Part shown: positions 34,071 to 44,919 of the stretch, piece after piece | How positions within the stretch are numbered: the first letter of the stretch is position 1 | How the letters are laid out: every line of letters starts with the position of its first letter | Assembly (NCBI GenBank): GCA_905221605.1 | Contig: CAJNDS010002839.1 | Span: 20,001 to 84,000 of the forward strand | Direction of reading: 5' to 3' | DNA from: Symbiodinium natans | Taxonomy: Eukaryota; Sar; Dinophyceae; Suessiales; Symbiodiniaceae | Length of the DNA stretch: 64,000 nt | Program-made: the position numbers and the translations under genes | Notes under the pieces: model-generated | Seen by the model: the letters and a program-made list of their open reading frames with translations, nothing else | The model's database searches: none | Told to the model about the DNA's origin: nothing

Positions 34071-35662
34071 GATTGGACAGCCCGGCGCCGCCTTCGCCTT
34101 CGCAGGACCTGCCGCGCCTGCCGCGCTCGTAGGCTGGGTGACGCCCAGGTCCTGGCCCAAGCGGCACGCCGTCACGCCGACACGCCGTCACAGTGACAAG
34201 TGAGCAACGCAACGCTGCCCTCAACTACAGCACCACCAGTGGATTCATGCGCTGAGCCTTCATCGTCTCACCAGGAGCAACCTGGACCAATAACGACGCG
34301 CATGACTTCCCCGCAGCACAAAGTCGCAGCGCCTCGGGCTCTGGTACCGCGCTGGCTGCAGTTGCTGACAGGCTGGCACCCAGATCCTCGAAAGGAAGGC
34401 CGTGCACCACAGCACTGCATCATGGGCGACTCATGGGCCACTCGCCTTGATCGTCTCGTCCGGGGCAGCCTGACTCCAAACCCCGGCATCCAAACAAGAT
34501 CTCAAAGACCATGGATACGTGTCGGCACGTCGCCTGCGGCTCTGGTACTGCTGCAGGCTCCTGTGCGCTGCGAACGTGTGAACGAGTGAGAGTGACAGGT
34601 GGCAGGTCAGATCATGTCAGATCCCACCGCCGGCCGCCGGCCTTCGGCTTTGGCAGGGGCGGCAGGGGCATGCCCTTGCAAGACACGAACCGGGCAGTGC
34701 GAACACGTCCCTGTAGCAAATAGCCTAACGAAAGCCCCTTTTGCAACACGCACAAGCCTTCGCATCCGCGATGGGCGCTTTGGCAGCGCTCGCGTCCTCC
34801 ATGCGGTGCATACGGAATGCACGTACTCCATCGAACAAGCACACCTTCCAGCCACCCCGAATGAACATGCAGAGCTGCCTGTAGCTTCGGAGGCACAGGC
34901 GGCACCTGTCAGATTGAAACGACTCCACTACTCTAAAGTGACTCTTCAGTCTAGGCAGTCATTGCTCAACCGACACGGTGCCTTTGCGTCAGGAGGGGCG
35001 GTGGTGCCAGTACCTGTCGCCTGCCGCGAAAGGGCGAATCGGCCCAGGCTAGGGGGTGCCAAAAAACCATGCTGCAGAATCGGTTTCTCCTGGCCTTTGG
35101 CTTCAGGAAGAGTGGCCCCGCCTGCAAGCTGCTCAACCACATCCAACTCGACTTGTAATTGTCCACGACTCTCAAATACCACTGCTAACGCTCGATGGAG
35201 CCTTGGCATCAGCAGGTCCCGATTTTGCACCGCCCGCCTCCTTCATGTGAATCTGCTCATGTCTGCTTCAAGATCAAGCAAAAGAAAATTCTTTCTTGTC
35301 CGCTAAGTTTGAACAACGAAAAGTGGCAGCCACTAACTCACAGCCATGGTCGAAAGATGGCTCACACATCACACGGTGCCTGTACGTCACCAGGCCCAGC
35401 AGGATCTGCCCCTGGCTCCTGCATCAGCTACCACAGCCCCACATTGCGAGGCTATGTCGCCGCCATTTGACAGGCCTTTGGCTTCGGCAGGGGCGAATCA
35501 GCCTGCCACCCAAAAGCACCGGTGAGCTTCATGAAGCATCAACCTCTTCATCTTTGGTGCCATTTGCTGATGGCCTTCAGATCCACCGGCGGAGGTCCAG
35601 TTGAGCTTGCGCCCTGAGCAGATACTTACCACGTGCGCAGGTTCACTGCACCGGCAGACTGA
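34071..35662. repeat. Tandem array B, unit 1 (1,592 bp)
   Basis: The unit begins GATTGGACAGCCCGG and is repeated at a spacing of exactly 1,592 bp. Only a few substitutions separate it from unit 2 (for example CAGGAGCAACC here, CAGGGGCAACC there). It contains about ten copies of a degenerate GC-rich motif (CCTTCGGCTTTGGCAGGGGC and relatives), evenly spread and always in the same orientation. The plus-strand frames 34200-34589 and 34599-35306 are open in every copy, but on no evidence other than duplication. Confidence 0.93.
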
Positions 35663-37254
35663 GATTGGACAGCCCGGTGCCGCCTTCGCCTTCGCAGGAC
35701 CTGCCGTGCTCGCCGCGCTCGTAGGCTGGGTGACGCCCAGGTCCTGGCCCAAGCGGCACGCCGTCACGCCGACACGCCGTCACAGTGACAAGTGAGCAAC
35801 GCAACGCTGCCCTCAACTACAGCACCACCAGTGGATTCATGCGCTGAGCCTTCATCGTCTCACCAGGGGCAACCTGGACCAATAACGACGCGCATGACTT
35901 CCCCGCAGCACAAAGTCGCAGCGCCTCGGGCTCTGGTACCGCGCTGGCTGCAGTTGCTGACAGGCTGGCACCCAGATCCTCGAAAGGAAGGCCGTGCACC
36001 ACAGCACTGCATCATGGGCGACTCATGGGCCACTCGCCTTGATCGTCTCGTCCGGGGCAGCCTGACTCCAAACCCCGGCATCCAAACAAGATCTCAAAGA
36101 CCATGGATACGTGTCGGCACGTCGCCTGCGGCTCTGGTACTGCTGCAGGCTCCTGTGCGCTGCGAACGTGTGAACGAGTGAGAGTGACAGGTGGCAGGTC
36201 AGATCATGTCAGATCCCACCGCCGGCCGCCGGCCTTCGGCTTTGGCAGGGGCGGCAGGGGCATGCCCTTGCAAGACACGAACCGGGCAGTGCGAACACGT
36301 CCCTGTAGCAAATAGCCTAACGAAAGCCCCTTTTGCAACACGCACAAGCCTTCGCATCCGCGATGGGCGCTTTGGCAGCGCTCGCGTCCTCCATGCGGTG
36401 CATACGGAATGCACGTACTCCATCGAACAAGCACACCTTCCAGCCACCCCGAATGAACATGCAGAGCTGCCTGTAGCTTCGGAGGCACAGGCGGCACCTG
36501 TCAGATTGAAACGACTCCACTACTCTAAAGTGACTCTTCAGTCTAGGCAGTCATTGCTCAACCGACACGGTGCCTTTGCGTCAGGAGGGGCGGTGGTGCC
36601 AGTACCTGTCGCCTGCCGCGAAAGGGCGAATCGGCCCAGGCTAGGGGGTGCCAAAAAACCATGCTGCAGAATCGGTTTCTCCTGGCCTTTGGCTTCAGGA
36701 AGAGTGGCCCCGCCTGCAAGCTGCTCAACCACATCCAACTCGACTTGTAATTGTCCACGACTCTCAAATACCACTGCTAACGCTCGATGGAGCCTTGGCA
36801 TCAGCAGGTCCCGATTTTGCACCGCCCGCCTCCTTCATGTGAATCTGCTCATGTCTGCTTCAAGATCAAGCAAAAGAAAATTCTTTCTTGTCCGCTAAGT
36901 TTGAACAACGAAAAGTGGCAGCCACTAACTCACAGCCATGGTCGAAAGATGGCTCACACATCACACGGTGCCTGTACGTCACCAGGCCCAGCAGGATCTG
37001 CCCCTGGCTCCTGCATCAGCTACCACAGCCCCACATTGCGAGGCTATGTCGCCGCCATTTGACAGGCCTTTGGCTTCGGCAGGGGCGAATCAGCCTGCCA
37101 CCCAAAAGCACCGGTGAGCTTCATGAAGCATCAACCTCTTCATCTTTGGTGCCATTTGCTGATGGCCTTCAGATCCACCGGCGGAGGTCCAGTTGAGCTT
37201 GCGCCCTGAGCAGATACTTACCACGTGCGCAGGTTCACTGCACCGGCAGACTGA
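35663..37254. repeat. Tandem array B, unit 2 (1,592 bp)
   Basis: This is a near-identical copy of 34071-35662. Its ends fall at the same motif, and the open frames 35792-36181 and 36191-36898 are conserved apart from single residues. Confidence 0.93.
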
Positions 37255-39577
37255 GATTGGACAGCCCGGTGACGCCTTCGCCTTCGCAGGACCTGCCGTG
37301 CTCGCCGCGCTCGTAGGCTGGGTGACGCCCAGGTCCTGGCCCAAGCGGCACGCCGTCACGCCGACACGCCGTCACAGTGACAAGTGAGCAACGCAACGCT
37401 GCCCTCAACTACAGCACCACCAGTGGATTCATGCGCTGAGCCTTCATCGTCTCACCAGGAGCAACCTGGACCAATAACGACGCGCATGACTTCCCCGCAG
37501 CACAAAGTCGCAGCGCCTCGGGCTCTGGTACCGCGCTGGCTGCAGTTGCTGACAGGCTGGCACCCAGATCCTCGAAAGGAAGGCCGTGCACCACAGCACT
37601 GCATCATGGGCGACTCATGGGCCACTCGCCTTGATCGTCTCGTCCGGGGCAGCCTGACTCCAAACCCCGGCATCCAAACAAGATCTCAAAGACCATGGAT
37701 ACGTGTCGGCACGTCGCCTGCGGCTCTGGTACTGCTGCAGGCTCCTGTGCGCTGCGAACGTGTGAACGAGTGAGAGTGACAGGTGGCAGGTCAGATCATG
37801 TCAGATCCCACCGCCGGCCGCCGGCCTTCGGCTTTGGCAGGGGCGGCAGGGGCATGCCCTTGCAAGACACGAACCGGGCAGTGCGAACACGTCCCTGTAG
37901 CAAATAGCCTAACGAAAGCCCCTTTTGCAACACGCACAAGCCTTCGCATCCGCGATGGGCGCTTTGGCAGCGCTCGCGTCCTCCATGCGGTGCATACGGA
38001 ATGCACGTACTCCATCGAACAAGCACACCTTCCAGCCACCCCGAATGAACATGCAGAGCTGCCTGTAGCTTCGGAGGCACAGGCGGCACCTGTCAGATTG
38101 AAACGACTCCACTACTCTAAAGTGACTCTTCAGTCTAGGCAGTCATTGCTCAACCGACACGGTGCCTTTGCGTCAGGAGGGGCGGTGGTGCCAGTACCTG
38201 TCGCCTGCCGCGAAAGGGCGAATCGGCCCAGGCTAGGGGGTGCCAAAAAACCATGCTGCAGAATCGGTTTCTCCTGGCCTTTGGCTTCAGGAAGAGTGGC
38301 CCCGCCTGCAAGCTGCTCAACCACATCCAACTCGACTTGTAATTGTCCACGACTCTCAAATACCACTGCTAACGCTCGATGGAGCCTTGGCATCAGCAGG
38401 TCCCGATTTTGCACCGCCCGCCTCCTTCATGCCCATGCAACATGACCGAGCTGTCCGTTCTACTATAGGCTGCCGAACCTACATGGTAACGTGGAGCTGC
38501 TATGCATCTGCTCATGTCTGCTCCAAGATCACTGCCAACTCCTTTCGCTATTTCTTGACTTGTTACTTGACTTCTCTTTTCCTTACAAACCGTTTATTAA
38601 TGGTGTCTTTGTTTCGTTCACACAATTGATAATATGCGTGCTTCATTCACATTCATTGCAATATTAGCCATGGTTTTCTCTTCACCTTTATTTAAGGATT
38701 TTAAATGTATTAACTTTTTCTTTTATGCTTCTATCTGCGGCCCACTTGAATAGTCCTGTTCTATTAGGGCCGAAAGGCGCATTAAAATTATGCACTCACG
38801 CTCATAAAAGTATTAGGTTGGGGGGGGAGATAATGATTTCGTATGCTTCCCAAAAGCCCTTGTATTTGTTTCATTGGTACGGGCGTCTGCACTCGCCTTA
38901 AGAATATATTGTTCGGGCTTTATTGTCCGCCCGTTAGAATGCTATAAATGAGCTACTTCAACGGGCCTATCATATAATACAACTAGCCCGTTAGCCTCTG
39001 AGGATTGCGTTCTTGGTAACTTGGTACCTAATCCCTAATCGCAGGAGAATTTACGGACTTTAGTAGCTGACAGGCTCGACATCGACATGCCTGCGGCTTG
39101 GCAGGCGTAGGTGGCGCCTGCAGTGGTGCGCGCAGATTCTGTAGAACGATGCCGGGACGAGGCACCAGTTCGCAGCGTTTAGCGAAGGGAAATTCTTTCT
39201 TGTCCGCTTAGGTTGGCAACGCAAACTGCCACGAAAAGTGGCAGCCACTAACTCACAGCCATGGTCGAAAGATGGCTCACACATCACACGGTGCCTGTAC
39301 GTCACCAGGCCCAGCAGGATCTGCCCCTGGCTCCTGCATCAGCTACCACAGCCCCACATTGCGAGGCTATGTCGCCGCCATTTGACAGGCCTTTGGCTTC
39401 GGCAGGGGCGAATCAGCCTGCCACCCAAAAGCACCGGTGAGCTTCATGAAGCATCAACCTCTTCATCTTTGGTGCCATTTGCTGATGGCCTTCAGATCCA
39501 CCGGCGGAGGTCCAGTTGAGCTTGCGCCCTGAGCAGATACTTACCACGTGCGCAGGTTCACTGCACCGGCAGACTGA
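37255..39577. repeat. Tandem array B, unit 3, with insertion
   Basis: It matches units 1 and 2 to about 38430 and again from about 39189, where the AAATTCTTTCTTGTCCGCT anchor resumes. The middle is replaced by an AT-rich block about 720 bp longer than the sequence it displaces. Confidence 0.9.
38431..39188. mobile_element. AT-rich insertion in array B unit 3, nested inverted repeats
   Basis: The block is A+T-rich in a GC-rich array. It shares only ATCTGCTCATGTCTGCT at its left part with the other units. GCCCGTTAG occurs at 38929-38937 and 38986-38994, flanking AACGGGC at 38960-38966, so two alternative hairpins can form. A G run lies at 38820-38827. A short hydrophobic frame (RASFTFIAILAMVFSSPLF) ends at a TAG near 38750. 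No transposase or target-site duplication is visible. It may be a small mobile element, an organelle-derived insert or the older form of the unit. Confidence 0.45.
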
Positions 39578-39893
39578 GATTGGACAACCCGGTGCCGCCT
39601 TCGCCTTCGCAGGACCTGCCGTGCTCGCCGCGCTCGTAGGCTGGGTGACGCCCAGGTCCTGGCCCAAGTGGCACGCCGACACGCCGACACAGTAACATGA
39701 CTTCCCCGCACCAGCACAGCGCAACATCACACAGCCGCAGCGCCTCGGGCTCTGGTACCGCGCTGGCCACAGTTGCGGACAGGCTGGCACCCAGATCCTC
39801 GAAAGCAAGTCCACGCACTGCAGCACTGCATTAGGGGCGACTCATGGGCCACTCGCCTTGATCGTCTCGTCTGGCACAGCCTGGCACTGCAAA
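39578..39893. repeat. Tandem array B, partial diverged unit 4
   Basis: It begins GATTGGACAACCCGG and follows the unit for about 315 bp with many more differences than units 1-3 show (for example GTCTGGCACAGCCTGGC for GTCCGGGGCAGCCTG). It then leaves the repeat. This is an older copy at the array edge. Confidence 0.8.
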
Positions 39894-40230
39894 CAAAGTG
39901 GACATTTACAAACAGAAGGATCAAAAAGAGTGCCATGCTTTGACGTTGCAACAGCAAGCAGGGGAGCAACACGGAAATGCCAAAAATCTTCACAACTGAA
40001 CAATAAAAGAGGCACCTTCGCTTTGGCACTGGCTGCAACTGTCTTCGTGCCTCCCACGTCCTCCTGTACAATCAGGGTTTGTACAATGGGGGATAGGACG
40101 AGGAGGAGTATAGACTGGGAACACAAAGCTTTCCTCAAAACGTGCAGGTACGGCTTGCTTTATGCTAAAACAGCTTCTCCTGCTCCCGGGCAGTGCTCCT
40201 TTTGAAGGACAGGCTGCCAGCTGCTTCATC

Positions 40231-40560
40231 CTACAGGGCTGAAGCTGACAACCCCTTATGGAAATGACGTTGAAACTTAACGAGCGAACTGAGGCAACGG
40301 GCAGACGGGCATCCAGCACTACAGTTGCCTACCTCGCTGCAGTCCTGACTGACGGCCTTCTCCAGCGCAGCCCCAAGAACGGACTTGAGGGTCTCCACTG
40401 GGGGCCCTGTTAGTGTCAGCTTCTCGCCAAGGGTCTTGGCTGCGATGCTTTCATCCTGGTGGCCGTCCTGGAGAGCGGTGTTACAATCTTGCGCTGCAAT
40501 CTTCCCCGGAACCTTCCAAGTCACTTCCCCCCAACCCCAAAAGCTGCGCTTGCCCTTCAA
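40231..40560 (-). CDS. Unrecognised coding-like exon
   Basis: The first 75 codons on the minus strand look coding (KRSFWGWGEVTWKVPGK, KTLGEKLTLTGPPVETLKS, VLGAALEKAVSQ). The frame then runs into basic, less protein-like sequence. I recognise no family. An adjacent minus frame at about 40100-40040 has HCTNPDC and CSQCQS, a possible zinc-binding pair. Confidence 0.3.
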   Translation of the reverse strand: MKGKRSFWGWGEVTWKVPGKIAAQDCNTALQDGHQDESIAAKTLGEKLTLTGPPVETLKSVLGAALEKAVSQDCSEVGNCSAGCPSARCLSSLVKFQRHFHKGLSASAL

Positions 40561-40932
40561 AGTGAAGACCCAACGAATCCCACAGGCAACTGGTAACTAC
40601 CGCTTGCTCCTCCGGAGCATGGGATGAACCTCTACAGCCTCAACTACTACTTTGCCCTTCCCTCTTTGCATCATATCTGTCAAGCTAACCTTGACCGAAT
40701 GGTCTTTATTTGCAGTCTAGTAGCCTAGTACTGTATCTGTATCCGTTGTGGGCATGTACCTCAGATGACCCCTCACAATGATTTCTCGGGGGTGGAGAAG
40801 TCTGTAGTCTTTCGTAATCGATTAGCCCGCAACCCCGGCCCCTCGCAATCATTTGCTAGGGATTTGTGGTGCTAGCAGTCTCCTACAAAAAGACTCCTCT
40901 TCTTTTGCCTCATCACGTCTCATGCGAGACAG

Positions 40933-41858
40933 TCATGCTACATCGAGATGCTTTGAGTGGAAGTCCAGATGCTCTTCCATCACAGAGGTCACGAAGAAGT
41001 AGCCGTGATCGAATCCTGCTCGCACCCGGAGTTCGACAGGGATGCCTCGCATATTGCAAGCGCTCACAAAGTCAAGCGGCCTGTACACTTCACACAATGG
41101 AGACTGCATAGTCTCAGACCCCACATCCACGAAAAGAGGCGGCAGGTGCGAGACATCCTCTGCGCTGCAGTCCTTGATGAGTTGGGTGGGGTCGTACTTG
41201 CTCCAGGCCTGCTGCTTGCCAAGGTAAGCCGAGAGCGTGCGGCGCACATTCGGAAGGTGCAGTCCACCCTCAGCATCCTCAACGACCTCGGGGATGGCTG
41301 TCGGATGGGCAATGGGCGCCAGCACCGACACAGAACGGAATGCGTCAGGCATACGGATGGCAGTGGCCAGGGCACCCATACCCCCCATCGAGTGTCCCAT
41401 CAAAGAAACCTCATCAGGGCCACAGGTTGGGAAGTTCTGGTGCACAATGCCCAGCAACTCCTGCAGGTAGTCTTGCATCCTGTAGTGTTCAGCCCACGGC
41501 TGCTCTGTTGCATTGACATAAAAGCTGGCCCCGATGCCCATGTCAACTTGTGCATCGTCTGGTATGTCATCGCCTCTCGGAGAAGTGTCAGCTGCCAGAA
41601 AGATCAGACCGCAAGCCGAGCTGTGCTCAAGGGCAGTGGTCTGCTGCATGACATCAAGGTGGGAACAGCCCATGTCTGAGAGATACAACACCACCGGGAA
41701 CTCTTCGCAATCTTCTGGGTACGGCAAACTCGTCTGCATGCGCGGAGCATCGGGAACATACACGCTGAAAGGCGAAGCCAAACCGCCCAAGGCTTTTGAT
41801 CTGTAGCTACACTGAAACAGCGTGCCTTCAAAGCAGCGGCGGTGCTGCTGCACCCGCA
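40933..41858 (-). CDS. ESD: S-formylglutathione hydrolase (esterase D family)
   Basis: About 300 codons from roughly 41858 to the stop at 40933 match the family end to end: FEGTLFQCSYRSKAL and FSVYVPDA at the start, VVLYLSDMGCSHLD, the ADTSPRGDD motif, DMGIGASFYVNATEQPW, YRMQDYLQELL, the nucleophile elbow GHSMGGMGAL, VSVLAPIAHP, AWSKYDPTQLIK, VDVGSE and the terminal His in GFDHGYFF. The enzyme hydrolyses S-formylglutathione to glutathione and formate in formaldehyde detoxification, in the cytosol. The frame is open far upstream (to 42483), but that part is Arg-rich and unlike the family; the true start or first exon junction is probably near 41858 (GCGGGTGCAG precedes it like an acceptor). 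Confidence 0.88.
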
Positions 41859-42483
41859 AAGAATCCCCCTTCCGCCCAGCTTGTCGTGGAACATGCGAGA
41901 CAGCGTGTCCGGCCCGCCCGTGCCCACGCCTCCAAGAGCTCCAATGGAAGTGTCTCAAAGCGGTCGCAGAGCTCGCAGCGAGCGCGGCCACCGGGCCCAG
42001 TGATGCCGGTGACGGGGTCAGAGGGCCTAAGCTGAAAGTCCTGCACAGGTGCCGAGCGCCGTAGGTCTGCGACAGTCCCGCCAGCCGGGTGGGGATCGTA
42101 GGACCCGATCGAGCTGCAATCATGACAAGCAACCTTTTGAGCCACACACAACCTTTCGAGCCATGCACGAAAAGGCGCCCTATCCACAGCCAAGCCTCCT
42201 GAAAAGTGCTAACCATTTCAACAGTCCTGGCTGCCCTTCTGAAGGCCCGCTGCGTGCGCTCCGTCGGATTGGCTGCCAGGCGCCAGGGTGACCTCCTTTG
42301 GCCCAGTCTCCTCAGTCTTTGGCACCTTTGATTCTGCAGCATTCTCTCTCGCCCCAGCGACCGAACGAACGAACTGCAAGAATGCTTGCTACGCAAGACG
42401 TTTGCGTAGCCACGCGATACCACGTGCCTCAGCCGATGGCGCGGCATCACCTGCCACACGCACGCACACGGACATGCATGCAA
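41859..42483 (-). other. Upstream extension with two competing open frames
   Basis: Two minus-strand frames are open together. One is continuous with the hydrolase but Arg/Ser-rich. The other, 41828-42193, contains ARCELCDRFETLPLELLEAW and TRCLACS, a C-x2-C ... C-x2-C pair 20-odd residues apart that looks more like real protein. The latter could be an exon of the same or another gene. Confidence 0.3.
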
Positions 42484-42899
42484 GAGCTCGAACGAAGAAT
42501 TCCTCCAAGCCTCCAGACGCAGCAGCGTCTGGCGGGGGCCTTGATCGGATGTTCCCGCCCCGAAACATGCCCCAAAGGGCCCTGAAGGCTCCTAAACCCT
42601 GCATGCTGTGGTGCCAGGCGCCGCCGCGGGCTTCGGGTTTGGGAACCTTGGTGTGATTTCCCACTCTTGGCATGGGGCCCTTGACAGCCTCTGCCGGAAT
42701 GACACTCAAGCCCTGGGCAGAAGTTGACCAACAAGAGGATAACTGGAGAACACCTTCTGCCAGTTCTTGTCCTCCGGCACAGCTCTCATCCCTTGATCAA
42801 CAAAAGGCAGCAGAGGCAGGCCTGGCTCTCCATCTTCCGGGCCTGTTCTGTCAGACGCGCCTCAAGCATTGGGACCTTGGATCTTAGAACCAGCACGCT

Positions 42900-43968
42900 G
42901 AATGGCGCGAGCTTGGCAATGAACCATCAAAGCGTCAGCTCAGCTCTGTGTCCCATGGCTTCCGAGGCCTTCCTCTCCGCAGCCTGCAGCTTGGTCGTCA
43001 GGTACGCGACCTGAAAGCATCCGCGTCCCGTTTAATCACGTTTACATATACGTTTACCGTGCTCCTTTGCTAATTAATTTTGTTGTCATTGCGCGACTGT
43101 GATTTCGATTTCTTTTGTGGCTGCGAAGTGGGCAAAGCGGTGCCTCTTGCTCGGCAGTTCTTGCACGCTGCTCCATGACGCCGAGGCTGGCGGCCGTGCG
43201 CGCAGCCTGTCCACATCTCTCGAAGGACAATGCCAGAGCCATGTGAACGAACTGCCGTGGGCACAAAACAAGCGTGCTCAAGAGGTCTCACCATGTCTCA
43301 CCCCACCTCATCTATTGCCGCTTGAAAGGCATCTCGCTGCTGCTGCATTGCTTGCAACCTGCTCACGGCAGAAGACGATTTTGAAATTGGTCAGAATGGG
43401 GAATTGGCCAGCATGCGAAAAAGGAAGCCGAAGGGTTCGAGACGGCCCTCTTGCCAGGCAAAGCATGTCACAACCGTGGCCCAGACTCGCCCTGAAGCAG
43501 ACTTTGTGCCATGCGCGATGCCTTGGGACTGCGGAAGGTAACGGAAGCTCACAGCAGGTCGTTGCAAGTTGTGGTCTACTGCGGGTCTGGGGCCTGTGCT
43601 TGCAGCTCACTGGCAAGTTTGTCGGCCTTGGCCTTCCACGCCTGAGCGTGCTCCCCCGCCTTCGAGAGCTCCTGCTGTCAGCTTTCTTTCGAAGATGTTC
43701 GAAGGCTATACGACGATACGATGCTATACCACGGCAGCCTACCACAGTTGCACAGCACTCCTGCAAGTGCAGGACCTGTTCCTGGACTCGATAACCGAAA
43801 TTGCATGATTATCGACACTACTATCCAGTTGAGATACAAACGGTGTCCAATGACCGGGTCATCCACCTGAAGCTGCTGCTTCGCGGTCTCAGCACCGAGC
43901 TGTTTCGCGGCAGCCTGCAGCGTTCGAGTGAGAGGTGGAGAGAGGTGCGGAGAGGATCCCAGAGGCAT
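42900..43968 (-). CDS. Probable coiled-coil protein, exons only
   Basis: Short minus-strand stretches have strong heptad-like composition: LTRTLQAAAKQLGAETAKQQ with VDDPVIGHRLYLN (about 43935-43805), ELSKAGEHAQAWKAKADKLA (about 43670-43575) and VAYLTTKLQAAERKASEAMG (about 43005-42920), the last preceded by an acceptor-like CTTTCAG. Together they suggest a coiled-coil structural protein. I cannot name it and did not join the exons. Confidence 0.35.
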
Positions 43969-44091
43969 AATATATCATAATATGATGACAATGCAAGGGC
44001 TTCCAGCTCATCCTCTCGAGCGCACCCAAAGTTCACGAACCTCACGTTTTGTTCTCCCGGCTGGTGAAACGCGGCGTTGAGGCACGACTTG

Positions 44092-44919
44092 TCACAAGAA
44101 GCTCAGCAGATCTCTTCTGCGAGACTTCGGCCGAATGGCAAAGGCCATCAAGGGCCACAGGCTTGCCGCAAAGATCGCCGTGGAGGGAGGGGAGCGTGGC
44201 CCATCTGCCTTCTTACAGTGCAGCACGACATTTTCTGCAGGAGCACAGGACACCTCTTCACCAAGCCGTTGGGCGCACTTCGAAACATCAGACTCACTGC
44301 CATCACAGAGTAGCTGCATTTGAGGGAGAGTTGCTCCACACAAGCCTCTTGTCTGATTTGTCTGTGTGCAAGGAAGGACTGGATTGACATCGACCGCAGC
44401 AAAGCCCAAGTCCTTGCATGCCACAGATGCACTCCCGATGCCGAAGCCCACTCTGCACACGGGACTCCACTTGTCGTGCAAAAGCAGCTCCAGCCGACCA
44501 AACCCGCTTTGTGTTGGGTGGCCCTCTGCATCGACGAGGCGTACTTTGCCCTCAGCAGCTGCTGTGGGATCTGCGTGGCATTGGATCACTGAGTCCCTGA
44601 AGTGGTCCAGGCAGTCACCATCTGGAACCGTCCAAGTACACTCAGCTACCTCTTGCTCGAAGCCTTGGCATCTCAACTGCTGCATTGCCACGGGCATGCC
44701 TCGGCTGCCACATATGCGGTGGCCGCGAAAGTCCGAACAGGTGCCCTCAGCAACAGATCCTCCAGCAAACCCCATTTGTCTGCAGATTGTGTCGGCTGCG
44801 CCCTGGTTGAGTCCGCAAATGGTGCCATAACCATCCACTGTCTGAACCTCCGCCAGACCAGAACTTGAGAGACTGCCCGTCTCATCAACTAGCCTCACTG
44901 CCGGTCCAGGATGTGGCAT
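44092..44919 (-). CDS. Two-domain scavenger receptor cysteine-rich (SRCR) protein
   Basis: The frame encodes two SRCR domains. The first starts VRLVDETGSLSSSGLAEVQT and has TICGLNQGAADTICRQMGF, a CRGF-like CQGFEQEVAECTW core and an end at SVIQC. The second starts VRLVDAEGHPTQSGFGRLEL and has VCRVGFGIGSASVACKDLGF, QLLCDGSESDVSKC and ends at VVLHC. SRCR domains are extracellular, disulfide-bonded binding modules. The C-terminus has a hydrophobic stretch (STAIFAASLWPLMAFAI) followed by RPKSRRR, fitting one membrane span with a short basic tail. There is no signal peptide in this frame, so an upstream exon with the N-terminus is expected. Confidence 0.88.
   Translation of the reverse strand: MPHPGPAVRLVDETGSLSSSGLAEVQTVDGYGTICGLNQGAADTICRQMGFAGGSVAEGTCSDFRGHRICGSRGMPVAMQQLRCQGFEQEVAECTWTVPDGDCLDHFRDSVIQCHADPTAAAEGKVRLVDAEGHPTQSGFGRLELLLHDKWSPVCRVGFGIGSASVACKDLGFAAVDVNPVLPCTQTNQTRGLCGATLPQMQLLCDGSESDVSKCAQRLGEEVSCAPAENVVLHCKKADGPRSPPSTAIFAASLWPLMAFAIRPKSRRRDLLSFL

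Noticed and set aside
34599-35306. A 235-codon plus-strand frame repeated in all array B units (also 36191-36898 and 37783-38445)
   Set aside because: It is conserved only because the DNA is duplicated. Codon content is Arg/Ser/Ala-rich, it ignores the internal motif, and many competing frames in the unit are equally conserved.
38640-38750. Hydrophobic frame in the AT-rich insertion as a mitochondrial membrane-protein fragment
   Set aside because: I could not match it to any dinoflagellate mitochondrial gene product, and AT-rich DNA gives hydrophobic peptides by chance.
30000-39900. rDNA or centromeric satellite as the identity of the arrays
   Set aside because: No rRNA-like conserved stretch is visible, and unit lengths and internal structure give no support for a known satellite.
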